Shown: piece after piece, positions 28,515 to 37,059 of the stretch
How positions within the stretch are numbered: the stretch's first letter is position 1
Layout of the letters: each line of letters begins with the position of its first letter
Source of the DNA: Candidatus Babeliales bacterium
GTDB lineage: Bacteria > Babelota > Babeliae > Babelales > RVW-14
Direction of reading: 5' to 3'
DNA length: 64,000 nt
Assembly: GCA_019749895.1 (NCBI GenBank)
Contig: JAIEPG010000002.1
Location: 259,750-323,749, forward strand
Notes under the pieces: model-generated
What the model saw: only the letters and a program-made list of their open reading frames with translations
Database searches by the model: none
Told to the model about the DNA's origin: nothing
Position numbers and translations under genes: made by a program

Positions 28515-29696
28515 TTATAGCACAACATTGCTATTTTTCAGGGTTTGTTTTTTTTGTATGTCATTATGTTGAAGAATAGTTGTTTTTATAATGGTAACAA
28601 TTCGTTGGCAGGCATTACCATCGCCATAAATAAAAGTAGGAACCATTTTGTCTGGTTGTGCTGTGTAATAATTTGCCATGCCTTGAGCGATTAATGCTTC
28701 GTCTGTGCCCACCAGTAGGGCGTGTCCTTCCCAAACTCCCTCAATACGTTCTGTAATGTCGCGTAATATGAGCACTTTTTTGCCAACGCTAATCGCTTCT
28801 TCTTGAATGCCGCCAGAGTCGGTCATAACCCAATTAACTGAAACAATCAGATGAATAAGGTCTTTGTATTCAAGAGGCGGACAGCAGTAAATATTTTCTA
28901 GTTCTTTTAATCCGGAGGCTTCTAGCGCTGCCAAAACATTGGGGTTGGGATGGAACGGATAAAAAATAAAAAGGTCTTTATGTTGTTGTCCAAATTTTTT
29001 AACTGTTTTAAAAATGCGAACCAGGCCACCATCAAATGATTCGCGGCGGTGTGCGGTGAGCAAGATTGGCTTTAGACTCTTTTCTTGGCATAATGCTAGT
29101 TTTTGTTGAATGGCTGGATCAATGGGTATTTGTTGTGAGTCAATGCGCTCGCGAATGGCATTAAGTGCGTCAACAATAACATTGCCGGTGCAAAAAATTC
29201 CTTCGCGCGCAACGCCTTCAGCCAACAGGTTGGCAACGTTAAGCGCTGTTGGTGCAAAGTGATACGTTGCAACATTACTAATAAATTTACGATTAATTTC
29301 CTCCGGAAATGGAGAAAATTTGTTGCCGGTGCGCAGGCCTGCTTCAAGGTGTCCTATTGGTATTTTGAAATAAAAAGCAGCCAGTGCTGCGGCAAAAGCA
29401 GTTGTTGTATCGCCATGTACTAAGACAAGTTCAGGATTAAGTTCTTGAAATACAATCTTCAACTTTTCAAGAATTGTTGCGGTTAAATAAAACAAATCTT
29501 GGTCTTTTTTCATGATGTTTAGTTTGATGTCCGGTTTAACATCAAAAAGATCAAAAACTTGTTGCAACAAACTATCGTGCTGAAATGTTGCGCAGAGGAT
29601 GGTTGGTATGCCGGCTTTTTTGAGTGCAAGATAAACTGGCATGCTTTTGATGGCGCCAGGTCGAGTTCCAACAACAACAACGACTGGTTTTTTCAT
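28515..29696 (-). CDS. wecB: UDP-N-acetylglucosamine 2-epimerase (non-hydrolysing)
   Basis: WecB interconverts UDP-GlcNAc and UDP-ManNAc. The 393-residue protein is a GT-B fold epimerase with VVVGTRPGAIKSMPV at the N-terminus, HLEAGLRTGNKFSPFPEEIN near residue 120, and TDSGGIQEEAISVGKKVLIL then RDITERIEG near residue 290, all family hallmarks. The start at 29696 follows GGGAAGATT; open codons upstream to 29783 have no ribosome site. It heads the set wecB-wecC-oxidoreductase on the minus strand, which supplies ManNAcA-type precursors. Confidence 0.92.
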   Translation of the reverse strand: MKKPVVVVVGTRPGAIKSMPVYLALKKAGIPTILCATFQHDSLLQQVFDLFDVKPDIKLNIMKKDQDLFYLTATILEKLKIVFQELNPELVLVHGDTTTAFAAALAAFYFKIPIGHLEAGLRTGNKFSPFPEEINRKFISNVATYHFAPTALNVANLLAEGVAREGIFCTGNVIVDALNAIRERIDSQQIPIDPAIQQKLALCQEKSLKPILLTAHRRESFDGGLVRIFKTVKKFGQQHKDLFIFYPFHPNPNVLAALEASGLKELENIYCCPPLEYKDLIHLIVSVNWVMTDSGGIQEEAISVGKKVLILRDITERIEGVWEGHALLVGTDEALIAQGMANYYTAQPDKMVPTFIYGDGNACQRIVTIIKTTILQHNDIQKKQTLKNSNVVL

Positions 29697-29830
29697 AATC
29701 TTCCCATCTACCTCTTTTTTAACAATTATCTTAACTAAAAGACAATCATCATTGAAAGATAGCAAAGGGTGGCAAGAATGCAAGAAAAAGTGCCATCAAA
29801 GAGCAGCCTAGTATTTACAATAACAATGTA

Positions 29831-30673
29831 TTAGATATTAAGAATTATAGGACCCGTTGCTTGTTGAGCAAGTCTTTCTTTCAACTCACGGTCTTTCTTT
29901 TTTTCTGAAGATTCATGCCAACGATCCTGTTTTTTTTGATTTTGTTTGGCTGCTATTTCACGCTCTTTTATTTGTCGGTCACGTTCTTTTTCTAAGTGCT
30001 TTTCGTGCAACGTAACTTGAAATTGATAAGTGCTGTCGTTTACCAAAATGTTAAGTCTTTGTTCAAGAACTTCTGCCAAAACGCCAATTTTTTCTTGCTG
30101 TGTTTTGCAGCGCGTGCACAAGTCGCCGTATTCAGGCTTACCGGCAGCTTCACTGCCTGAAGCACTGAGTAGGCCGTAGGCCGTTGTGAGTGCATTTTTC
30201 ATAGTTGTATATTCGTTACGTGCCAAAACAAGAGGCCAGCTGCTGCCAAAGCGTCCATTGGCATGGCTAATAATTTCATCAGTGCTTTTAAAATTACGTG
30301 CAATCAGCGAATCAGTTTCAACAAAATAAATTAAGTCGCTTGCAGCTCTAAAGCGCCCGGTTGGCGTAAGAGTATGAAGATATTTATTAAGAAAATACCA
30401 AGAAACACCGCCCACGCCCAAACCAACCAAACTAGAAATAATGAGTTTGTTTGAGTTTGTTAAATGAGAAAAATCTAGTTTTTTTGGAACATTGTTTATG
30501 TCTATAGTTGTTGGACGAGTGTTCAGAATCAATGAAGTAAGCCAGGCAGATAAAGCGCCTGCAGCAACCCCGCCACCGATAGCACCAAATGTTGCAGTGT
30601 TTTCGTGAATGGCGCAAAGAGGTGAGTTAACTAATGCAAGCGAGCAGAATGCAATCATATAACGACGTTTCAT
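29831..30673 (-). CDS. Membrane protein of unknown function with basic coiled tail
   Basis: I do not recognise this 280-residue protein. It has a signal peptide (YMIAFCSLALVNSPLCA) and two hydrophobic segments (FGAIGGGVAAGALSAWLTSLIL; IISSLVGLGVGGVSWYFL). A middle domain contains a Cys pair (GDLCTRCKTQQEK). A highly charged helical tail rich in Lys/Arg/Glu/Gln (about residues 225-270) looks coiled-coil-forming. AGGAG precedes the ATG at 30673. It lies between the wec genes and the PPIase genes on the same strand. Confidence 0.6.
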   Translation of the reverse strand: MKRRYMIAFCSLALVNSPLCAIHENTATFGAIGGGVAAGALSAWLTSLILNTRPTTIDINNVPKKLDFSHLTNSNKLIISSLVGLGVGGVSWYFLNKYLHTLTPTGRFRAASDLIYFVETDSLIARNFKSTDEIISHANGRFGSSWPLVLARNEYTTMKNALTTAYGLLSASGSEAAGKPEYGDLCTRCKTQQEKIGVLAEVLEQRLNILVNDSTYQFQVTLHEKHLEKERDRQIKEREIAAKQNQKKQDRWHESSEKKKDRELKERLAQQATGPIILNI

Positions 30674-30763
30674 AAAAACTCCTATTTTTTTTGAAACAGT
30701 TTTATTATTAAAAAACAAGTGGCAGCAATTTAAATAACTGCTGCCAAAATGTCAATTCAAGTT

Positions 30764-31750
30764 TTAAAGCGTTACAATAGTTGCTTTTTCTTTGATGTCG
30801 CACATCAATTGTTCAAGAAGCTTGTCGCGTTTTTGATTGCGCAATTGTGATTCAATAGCAAAATAACATTCGTCCAATGTTTTAATGCGTTGTTCTTCTT
30901 TGTCTGCAAGTAAGATGCTGTGATATTTTTCTTGTGATTTGATTGGCTTGGAAATAAACCCTTTTTTCATAGCTAATACCGAAGAGTATTGCTCATCAAT
31001 TTCATTTTTCTCAACCCAGCCCAAATCTTTCCAGGTAATTTCTTGAGTCTTGAGAAGCTTTTTATACTCACTAATTTTATCTTCTGGAATCGCAGCAATT
31101 TTTAAATGATAACGAGCTGGTGCAAACGTTGGATTGTTTTTGTAGTGTGCTTCAACTTCTTGTGAAGTGATTACAACTTTTTCACTAATTTCTACGCGCT
31201 TCAAGTTTTCAGCAGCCATCAAGCGGCTGAGTTGGCGTTTGTACATAGCCATGTTAAAGCCGTTTTCTTTGAGCTGTGCTTCAAAGTCATCGTCAGACAT
31301 ATTTGCCATACCACTTTGAATTTTAAGATTTACAATTTGGCGGTTGATGTCTGGCACGGTTGGGATCAAGTGTCGCTCGACTGCTTTTTGGCAGAAGAGT
31401 TCTTCGTCAATCATTTCATTAAGCGAATAAAAGCCGCCTTCTTTGCCTAGTTGTGGTTGTTCAAGATGTGACTTTAAAATGTTGTTGCCGTTGACGCGCA
31501 CCATAATTTTATCAATTTCCCAGCGTGTACGTTCTTTTTTTTGCTCGGATGGTGTTGTTGTGGCGGCTGGAGTGGTTGTTGCTATCTTGGTTGGTTTTGG
31601 TGCAGATTCAGTTTTGATGGCTGATGTTTTTAAAGGTTCTGCTTTTTTTGCGAGAGAAACCTTTTTTGGATGAGCCATTTTTTTCTTTTTTGCAATTGCC
31701 AGTGAGTGCCATGAGGTAAGAATTACGATGGAAATTAATAACTTTTTCAT
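30764..31750 (-). CDS. SurA-like periplasmic chaperone/PPIase
   Basis: SurA-type proteins escort unfolded outer-membrane proteins to BamA. The 328-residue protein has a signal peptide, a Lys/Pro/Thr/Ala-rich linker (about residues 20-75), then a SurA N-domain. The last has KIMVRVNGNNILKSHLEQ, LNEMIDEELFCQKAVERHLI and FEAQLKENGFNMAMYKRQLSR. The usual parvulin core that follows is degenerate (YHLKIAAIPEDKISEYKKLL) and shorter, so chaperone rather than isomerase activity is likely. AGAGG precedes the ATG. It lies just downstream of a second PpiC-type gene, separated from it by a terminator. Confidence 0.75.
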   Translation of the reverse strand: MKKLLISIVILTSWHSLAIAKKKKMAHPKKVSLAKKAEPLKTSAIKTESAPKPTKIATTTPAATTTPSEQKKERTRWEIDKIMVRVNGNNILKSHLEQPQLGKEGGFYSLNEMIDEELFCQKAVERHLIPTVPDINRQIVNLKIQSGMANMSDDDFEAQLKENGFNMAMYKRQLSRLMAAENLKRVEISEKVVITSQEVEAHYKNNPTFAPARYHLKIAAIPEDKISEYKKLLKTQEITWKDLGWVEKNEIDEQYSSVLAMKKGFISKPIKSQEKYHSILLADKEEQRIKTLDECYFAIESQLRNQKRDKLLEQLMCDIKEKATIVTL

Positions 31751-31768
31751 GGAAATGCCTCTGTTGAT

Positions 31769-31800
31769 AAAAAAAAGGACGAGCGAAAACTCGTCCTTAT
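31769..31800 (-). terminator. Intrinsic terminator after the PpiC-type lipoprotein gene
   Basis: Read on the minus strand, AAGGACGAG pairs with CTCGTCCTT around a short loop and is followed by eight T. It separates the two folding-factor genes, so the downstream SurA-like gene needs read-through or its own promoter. Confidence 0.85.
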
Positions 31801-31830
31801 ATAGTACTTTTCTTGCTTTTTACTACCTAC

Positions 31831-32910
31831 TTATACAGCCGTGGCTGCTGATTTTTTATCAGCTGGTTTTTCGGTTGCGCCACTTGCTTGTGCTGCCTTT
31901 TTAAATTGCTCTGCCAATGCTTCAAGGTCAGATTTTTGTGAATCTTTGAAGAATTCTTCGTCGCTAGAAATATTCATATTTGCTTTGATTGCTTTAAGTT
32001 TTTCATCAAGTTTTTCTCTGAACTGATTATTTTTCAGGATATTCAAAATTTGTGGCTTAATTTCATCAAGTGCAAAATATGTTGTTTCTTCTTTATCTGA
32101 AACGTGGATAACCCAAAATTCTTTAGCAACTTTTACTTTTTCAACGGCAGGAAGATCCATCAAAGCAAACGCAGTATCTTTAATTGGGCCAGGAACGCTG
32201 GAAGCGCCAAAGCCTTTTTCTTCAGCTTTGTTAACGCGGCCAAAGCTTTTTAGTTTTGCTTTGCTATTTGCTTTTGCCAATGTGTTAAATTCATCTTCAG
32301 ATTTGCCTTTTGCTTGTTCTTTGAAAGCATTTGCGTCAGCTTCGTTTTCAAAACGAGCCCCAGAGACAAGAACGCCGCCGGCTACCTTAACAAATTGTTC
32401 TTTGTTTTCGTTGAAATATTTTTGTGCGTCATTGTCTGAAGCGTTAATGCCTTCAAATACTTCTTTTTCAAAGAATTGTACTGTTAATGAATCTTTAACA
32501 AGCTTTTTCATATCTTCATAGGCTTCAATAAATTTAGGATCTTTTTGCAAGCCAGATTCTTGAGCATTAGTAATAATGACCTTTTGTTTAACCAGTTCGT
32601 CAAAGAACTTTTTCTTAATTGAAGCAGGTAGTGATTCAGCACCAGCGCCACGAAAGTATGGGTTTGCTTGCAGCATTTGCTGAATGCTTTGATTGAAATC
32701 TTTTTCGGTGATGACTGGAGTGCCGTTGATGCTGCACAAGACTTTGCCGCCGTCTTTAGCAGCTTCTTTAACTAAGGACCGCATGGCTTTTGGTTTTGAT
32801 TCTTCTTTGGATCCGGTGAGCTTTTCTTTGATAGTATCAACAACAGAGCATCCTGGCAAAACAACTACAGTAAGGGCAAGAATGACCGATTTGATTGTTG
32901 TGTTTTTCAT
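31831..32910 (-). CDS. PpiC/SurA-type peptidyl-prolyl isomerase, lipoprotein
   Basis: This 359-residue protein begins with a lipobox (VVLPGCSVVD), so it should be lipid-anchored at the N-terminus. It has a SurA_N-like helical region (VLCSINGTPVITEKDFNQSI, FFDELVKQKVIITNAQESGL). A parvulin-like core at about residues 165-275 follows (FKEQAKGKSEDEFNTLAKAN, GFGASSVPGPIKDTAFAL, FWVIHVSDKEETTYFALDEI). It would fold proteins in the periplasm, like PrsA or PpiD. AAGGA precedes the ATG. The tail is Ala/Lys-rich. Confidence 0.82.
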   Translation of the reverse strand: MKNTTIKSVILALTVVVLPGCSVVDTIKEKLTGSKEESKPKAMRSLVKEAAKDGGKVLCSINGTPVITEKDFNQSIQQMLQANPYFRGAGAESLPASIKKKFFDELVKQKVIITNAQESGLQKDPKFIEAYEDMKKLVKDSLTVQFFEKEVFEGINASDNDAQKYFNENKEQFVKVAGGVLVSGARFENEADANAFKEQAKGKSEDEFNTLAKANSKAKLKSFGRVNKAEEKGFGASSVPGPIKDTAFALMDLPAVEKVKVAKEFWVIHVSDKEETTYFALDEIKPQILNILKNNQFREKLDEKLKAIKANMNISSDEEFFKDSQKSDLEALAEQFKKAAQASGATEKPADKKSAATAV

Positions 32911-33076
32911 AAAAAATCCTTAATATAACCTAATATGAGTGTCACACCTCTGTACTAACTCTACACAAAAAAGCATATCAATCGTACCATACGAACTTAA
33001 TTTTGCAAGGGTGGCGCCTGCGTGAGTATTTTTTTCACAAAGCGGCAATTTAACAATAACTGAAAGGTTTTTGCCA

Positions 33077-34363
33077 ATGAAAGAGCAAGGTTCAATTTCA
33101 TTTTTGTCCGCAGTGTTAATGAGCATTAACATTATTGTTGGTGTTGGCATTTATTTTGGCCCACAAATTATGACTACTCGCGCTGGTTCTATGAGCTTTT
33201 TGGGCTGGCCGCTGGTGGCACTTATGCTCTTTCCGGTCATTTGGGGTGTAGCTTTGGCTGCGCGGATGTTCCCAGGGGGTGGCAGTTTTTACAATTACTG
33301 CACACAAGGTATTAATAAAACGTTTGGCGTTATTGCTATTTGGGCATATTTGTGGGGCTTTATAGCCGTTGCTGCAACGCAAATATTGGCATTTCGCGAT
33401 ATTTTGGTTGCACAATTTCCTACGCCGATTTGGCATGAATATAGCCTGCTTTTGAATATTGGTTTTGTTTTAACCCTCGCGCTTCTTAATTTAGTTTCAG
33501 TGGAGCTCATTAGTAAGATTCAGAGTGTGGTAACTATTATTAAATTACTTCCCATGATTTTGGTAATTGTAATTTTGCCATTTTATTGGGACAGTTCGTA
33601 CGTTTTTAACTTTAGCGATGTAAAAAACTTGGGCTTTGCAATTCCGGCAGCAATTTTTGGCTATAGCGGTTTTGAAAGCTGTAGCAACATTAGCCACATG
33701 CTCAAGGGTGGTTCACAAAAAGCCTTTGGTGTTATTTTAACAGGTTTCTTTGTGGTTGTTTCTTTGTATGCATTATTCCATCTTGGTGTCTTGCACATTA
33801 TGGGTGCTGCTCAGTTGGCTGCTCAAGGTGTGCCCGCCTTCACCAACTTTTTGGGCTTTGAATCAGCAAATGTGTTGTGGTTTATGCAACGTGGGTTGAC
33901 CGTTATTTTGCTGTTGAGCTTTGCTAACGCAGTTTACGGGGTAACGCTTTCAAATATTACTAACTTTTTCAACATGGCGCAGGAAAAACTTTTTCCGCAT
34001 CCAAAAAAGTTGACCAGTGTTAATCACTACAACCGCCCCGTTTATGCTATTTTTATTGTTGCTTTCATAACGTTTGGTTTTATTACCTTTATTCCAACGA
34101 CTGAAATTTTGTTGGCCATTTCAACATTGGGTGTTCTTACTGCGTACACGCTAACGCTCTTAGCGGTTGCTCGTGTTCAAGCAAAGCAAAAAGATTACTT
34201 TAAAATGGTGCTTACTTCTCTTGGATTTGGTTCATGTGGCGCTCTTGGTTATTTTTCTTGGGTTTCTATTGAAGGCAGCAATATGTTGCGGCTTTGCTAT
34301 GCAAGTCCGTTACTTATTGGCGTTGCCGTTGGAACCTTTTTGTATTTAAACAAGAAAAAATAA
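33077..34363 (+). CDS. APC-family amino-acid permease
   Basis: The 428-residue protein has about 12 helices. Helix 1 is SINIIVGVGIYFGPQIMTTRAGS with the APC G-x-G-I-Y break, and helix 6 is AIFGYSGFESCSNISHMLKGG. ATG 33077 follows AAAGG at nine bases; a TTG two codons earlier is less likely. It is the first of three adjacent importer genes: the second APC starts four bases after its stop, so the two are coupled. Substrate unknown. Confidence 0.86.
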   Translation: MKEQGSISFLSAVLMSINIIVGVGIYFGPQIMTTRAGSMSFLGWPLVALMLFPVIWGVALAARMFPGGGSFYNYCTQGINKTFGVIAIWAYLWGFIAVAATQILAFRDILVAQFPTPIWHEYSLLLNIGFVLTLALLNLVSVELISKIQSVVTIIKLLPMILVIVILPFYWDSSYVFNFSDVKNLGFAIPAAIFGYSGFESCSNISHMLKGGSQKAFGVILTGFFVVVSLYALFHLGVLHIMGAAQLAAQGVPAFTNFLGFESANVLWFMQRGLTVILLLSFANAVYGVTLSNITNFFNMAQEKLFPHPKKLTSVNHYNRPVYAIFIVAFITFGFITFIPTTEILLAISTLGVLTAYTLTLLAVARVQAKQKDYFKMVLTSLGFGSCGALGYFSWVSIEGSNMLRLCYASPLLIGVAVGTFLYLNKKK

Positions 34364-34367
34364 ATTT

Positions 34368-35651
34368 ATGACAAAACAACAAACCATTCCTTTTTGGATA
34401 GCCGTTATTATCAATATTAATATTGTTATTGGTGCCGCATTCTTTTTGGGAGCCCAATCAATTACTCTAAAAAGTGGGATATTCAGTCCATTTGCATGGC
34501 TTTTTTGTGGCCTTCTTTTACTGCCGTTGGTCGCGGTTTTTGCATGGTTTGCTAAGCGACATCCCGAAGCTGGCGGTTTGTATGTGTATAGTCAAAAATC
34601 GTTGGGCAGTTTTTGGGGTTTCTTGAGTGGCTGGGGCTATTTTGTGGGCACAACTGCAGGTAATGCTGCGGTGATTCACGCTTTTTCAAGTTACCTACAA
34701 AATGTTGCATCGGTGCACCGTGTGCTTTTGCCCTGCGGCCTTTTAGGGTTAAAATTTGATTTATTGTTGGTACTATTTTTTACCCTGCTCAATGTGATTA
34801 ATATTCAATTTATGGAGCGTGCGCAAATCTTTTTTGTTGTCATGAAAATGATACCCATGTTGGTGCTGGTTGTTGGTGCGTTATTTGTTGGTACTGGCAC
34901 ATCATATGTTGCGCAAGCATGGGATTTTTCGAACTTTTTTGAAACGATTCCTATGGTTTTTTTTGCTTACGTTGGCTTTGAGGCCTGCTGTGCGGTGGCC
35001 GACAAAATTGGCGATAGTCAGCGTAAAGCTTCCGCAGTGATTTGGTCGTCTTTTGGTATTATCATGCTGGTCTACGTTGTGTTGCAGTTTTGTGCTTTGC
35101 GCGTTCAGGGTAGCTTTGATGTTAATCCTTTTTTGCACGCAATAGGCTTGTTTACCAGTGATCCGGTTGTAGCAGATTTGCTCAGCAATATTGTTTATGC
35201 AACGATAATGCTTTCGTTTTTGGGTGGCTTTTATGGCATGTATTTTTACAATAGTTGGAATTTGTATGCTATTGCTCAGGACAAAAATATCATTGGTGGT
35301 TCTTATTTGACCAAGTTAACCAAAAACCAAATCCCCTGGGTTTGCTTGATGGTGCAGTGTTTCTTGCTTAGCATCTTTTTGTTGTTGACCACGGCAGACA
35401 GTTATTTGGTGGTGATTGGTGATTTTGGCGTTACCATTGGCTACTTGCTCACAACCGTAGCCTTTTTTGTGGCCAGCAAAAACAAAATTGTTGCGTTGGC
35501 GGCACTCTTGAGCTGCTCATTTTTACTGTATTTATGTTCTAAGTCGTTGGTTGATGCTGGCATGTACAATCTGATTCCGTTACTCATTGTTTTGGGAATA
35601 GGGATTATTGTTTACAAAGGCAAGCAGTTTTTGAATCAGCAGTGTTCTTAA
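34368..35651 (+). CDS. APC-family amino-acid permease, altered helix 1
   Basis: The 427-residue protein has about 12 helices and is similar to its upstream neighbour and to the permease at 16.7-18.0 kb. Helix 1 reads NINIVIGAAFFLGAQSITLKSG: the usual G-x-G-I is G-A-A-F, which removes one glycine of the substrate-binding break. Helix 6 (VFFAYVGFEACCAVADKIGD) is normal. It starts four bases after the preceding stop with only a weak ribosome site, suggesting translational coupling. The changed motif may shift specificity. Confidence 0.85.
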   Translation: MTKQQTIPFWIAVIININIVIGAAFFLGAQSITLKSGIFSPFAWLFCGLLLLPLVAVFAWFAKRHPEAGGLYVYSQKSLGSFWGFLSGWGYFVGTTAGNAAVIHAFSSYLQNVASVHRVLLPCGLLGLKFDLLLVLFFTLLNVINIQFMERAQIFFVVMKMIPMLVLVVGALFVGTGTSYVAQAWDFSNFFETIPMVFFAYVGFEACCAVADKIGDSQRKASAVIWSSFGIIMLVYVVLQFCALRVQGSFDVNPFLHAIGLFTSDPVVADLLSNIVYATIMLSFLGGFYGMYFYNSWNLYAIAQDKNIIGGSYLTKLTKNQIPWVCLMVQCFLLSIFLLLTTADSYLVVIGDFGVTIGYLLTTVAFFVASKNKIVALAALLSCSFLLYLCSKSLVDAGMYNLIPLLIVLGIGIIVYKGKQFLNQQCS

Positions 35652-35726
35652 GTCCAGTAGCGCGTTTATTTGATAATGACCCGTTTTTAATTGAGCAATC
35701 AAGAAATCTTACAAAAAGGATCTGTT

Positions 35727-37043
35727 ATGCTGTTTGGCTATTCAGTTAAAGAATTGAGCGAAAGTTTATTATTAGTCCCGCTGCTTTGCCTATTTTTTGG
35801 CAGCATCTTTTTGTCATTTAAAACGGGCTTTGTGCAGTTGCGTATGTTGCCACACATGGTTCGCTTGCTTTTCAAAAGTCTCTTCAGGCAAAAAAAAGAA
35901 GGCGAGCATACGGTGTTGGCACACAAAGCGCTGTTTACCGCCATGTCGACAACCATTGGCATTGGTAACATCGTGTCTCCTGCAGTGGTCATTCGTCTTG
36001 GTGGGCCAGGCGCCCTGTTGGGTTTTTTGATTGCTATATTTTTTGGCGCGGCAACAAACTTTGTTGAAGTTACCTTGGCAATGCACTATCGCACCAAGCG
36101 TGAAGATGGTTCGTACAGCGGCGGGCCCATGGAATATTTGCGTCAAGAGTTTCATCCAAAACTGGCAGCAATTTATGCTTTTTTGGCAGCAATCTTGCTC
36201 ATGGTATGGTCGAGTAATCAAGCAAACACGCTGGCCGATATTTTGCAAACGTACGGCATGCCAACTGGCATTACCGGTTTGTTAATGGCAGGTTTGGTAA
36301 CGTTTTATTTGATGGGCGGTATTAAAAAAATTGGTAACTTGTCAGCTAAGTTGGTGCCGTTTATGTTTTTATTATACTGTGGGGCGGCGCTTTGGATTAT
36401 TGCATTGAATATTGAACGCGTGCCGGCTATGTTTGGTTTGATGTTTGAATCGTTTTGTACAGCACATGGTGCCACGGGTGTTTTGCTTGGCTATGGTTGG
36501 CAAAAGATGTTGCGCTGGGGTATTGCCAACGGTATTTATGCTAGTGAAGCAGGCATTGGTACGGCAACTATTCCACATTCCGAATCGGGTGCGCAAAATG
36601 CTTTTGATCAAGGTGTTTTGTCCATGGTCAGTGCTTACTCGATTGGCTTTATTTGTTTGCTCAGTGGTTTGGTTATTTTGTTGACCGGTACCTGGCAAGA
36701 TCCAAGTGTGAGTCTTGGCATCAACATGGTGGCCGTTGCGTTTGCGCAATACTTCCCAGCAAGTTCAATTATTTTGGTTGCCAGTGTTTTCTTGTTTGCA
36801 TTTGGCACTATTTTGGGTAACTCGTTTAATGGTAGCCAGTGCTATGTGTATCTGACAAAAAATCGTGGCATGGGCTTTTATTATATCTTGGTTGCTGCAA
36901 TAGTTTATATTGGCTCAATTTTTGATGTAGAGCTTTTGTGGACAATCAAAGATTTCTTTGTTGTGCCGGTAGCGCTTATTAATTTGTTTGGCATTATTGT
37001 TTTGGCGTGCAAGCGCAAAGATATTTTTACATTCAAAAAATAA
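35727..37043 (+). CDS. Alanine/glycine:cation symporter (AGCS family)
   Basis: The 438-residue membrane protein carries AGCS hallmarks: LSFKTGFVQLRMLPHMVRLL, HKALFTAMSTTIGIGNIVSPAVVIRLGGPGALL, ATNFVEVTLAMHYR and ASEAGIGTATIPHSES. The family usually reads N-E-A-G-x-G-S in the last motif; Ser replaces Asn here. Members import Ala or Gly with Na+ or H+. ATG 35727 has AAAGGA upstream; codons from 35691 are open but unsupported. It is convergent with the exported Rossmann-motif array, 16 bases away. Confidence 0.9.
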   Translation: MLFGYSVKELSESLLLVPLLCLFFGSIFLSFKTGFVQLRMLPHMVRLLFKSLFRQKKEGEHTVLAHKALFTAMSTTIGIGNIVSPAVVIRLGGPGALLGFLIAIFFGAATNFVEVTLAMHYRTKREDGSYSGGPMEYLRQEFHPKLAAIYAFLAAILLMVWSSNQANTLADILQTYGMPTGITGLLMAGLVTFYLMGGIKKIGNLSAKLVPFMFLLYCGAALWIIALNIERVPAMFGLMFESFCTAHGATGVLLGYGWQKMLRWGIANGIYASEAGIGTATIPHSESGAQNAFDQGVLSMVSAYSIGFICLLSGLVILLTGTWQDPSVSLGINMVAVAFAQYFPASSIILVASVFLFAFGTILGNSFNGSQCYVYLTKNRGMGFYYILVAAIVYIGSIFDVELLWTIKDFFVVPVALINLFGIIVLACKRKDIFTFKK

Positions 37044-37059
37044 AGATATTTTCTGCGTG

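Noticed and set aside
35814-36248. Open frame of 144 codons antisense to the AGCS symporter
   Set aside because: The forward frame has clear family motifs; the reverse frame has none.
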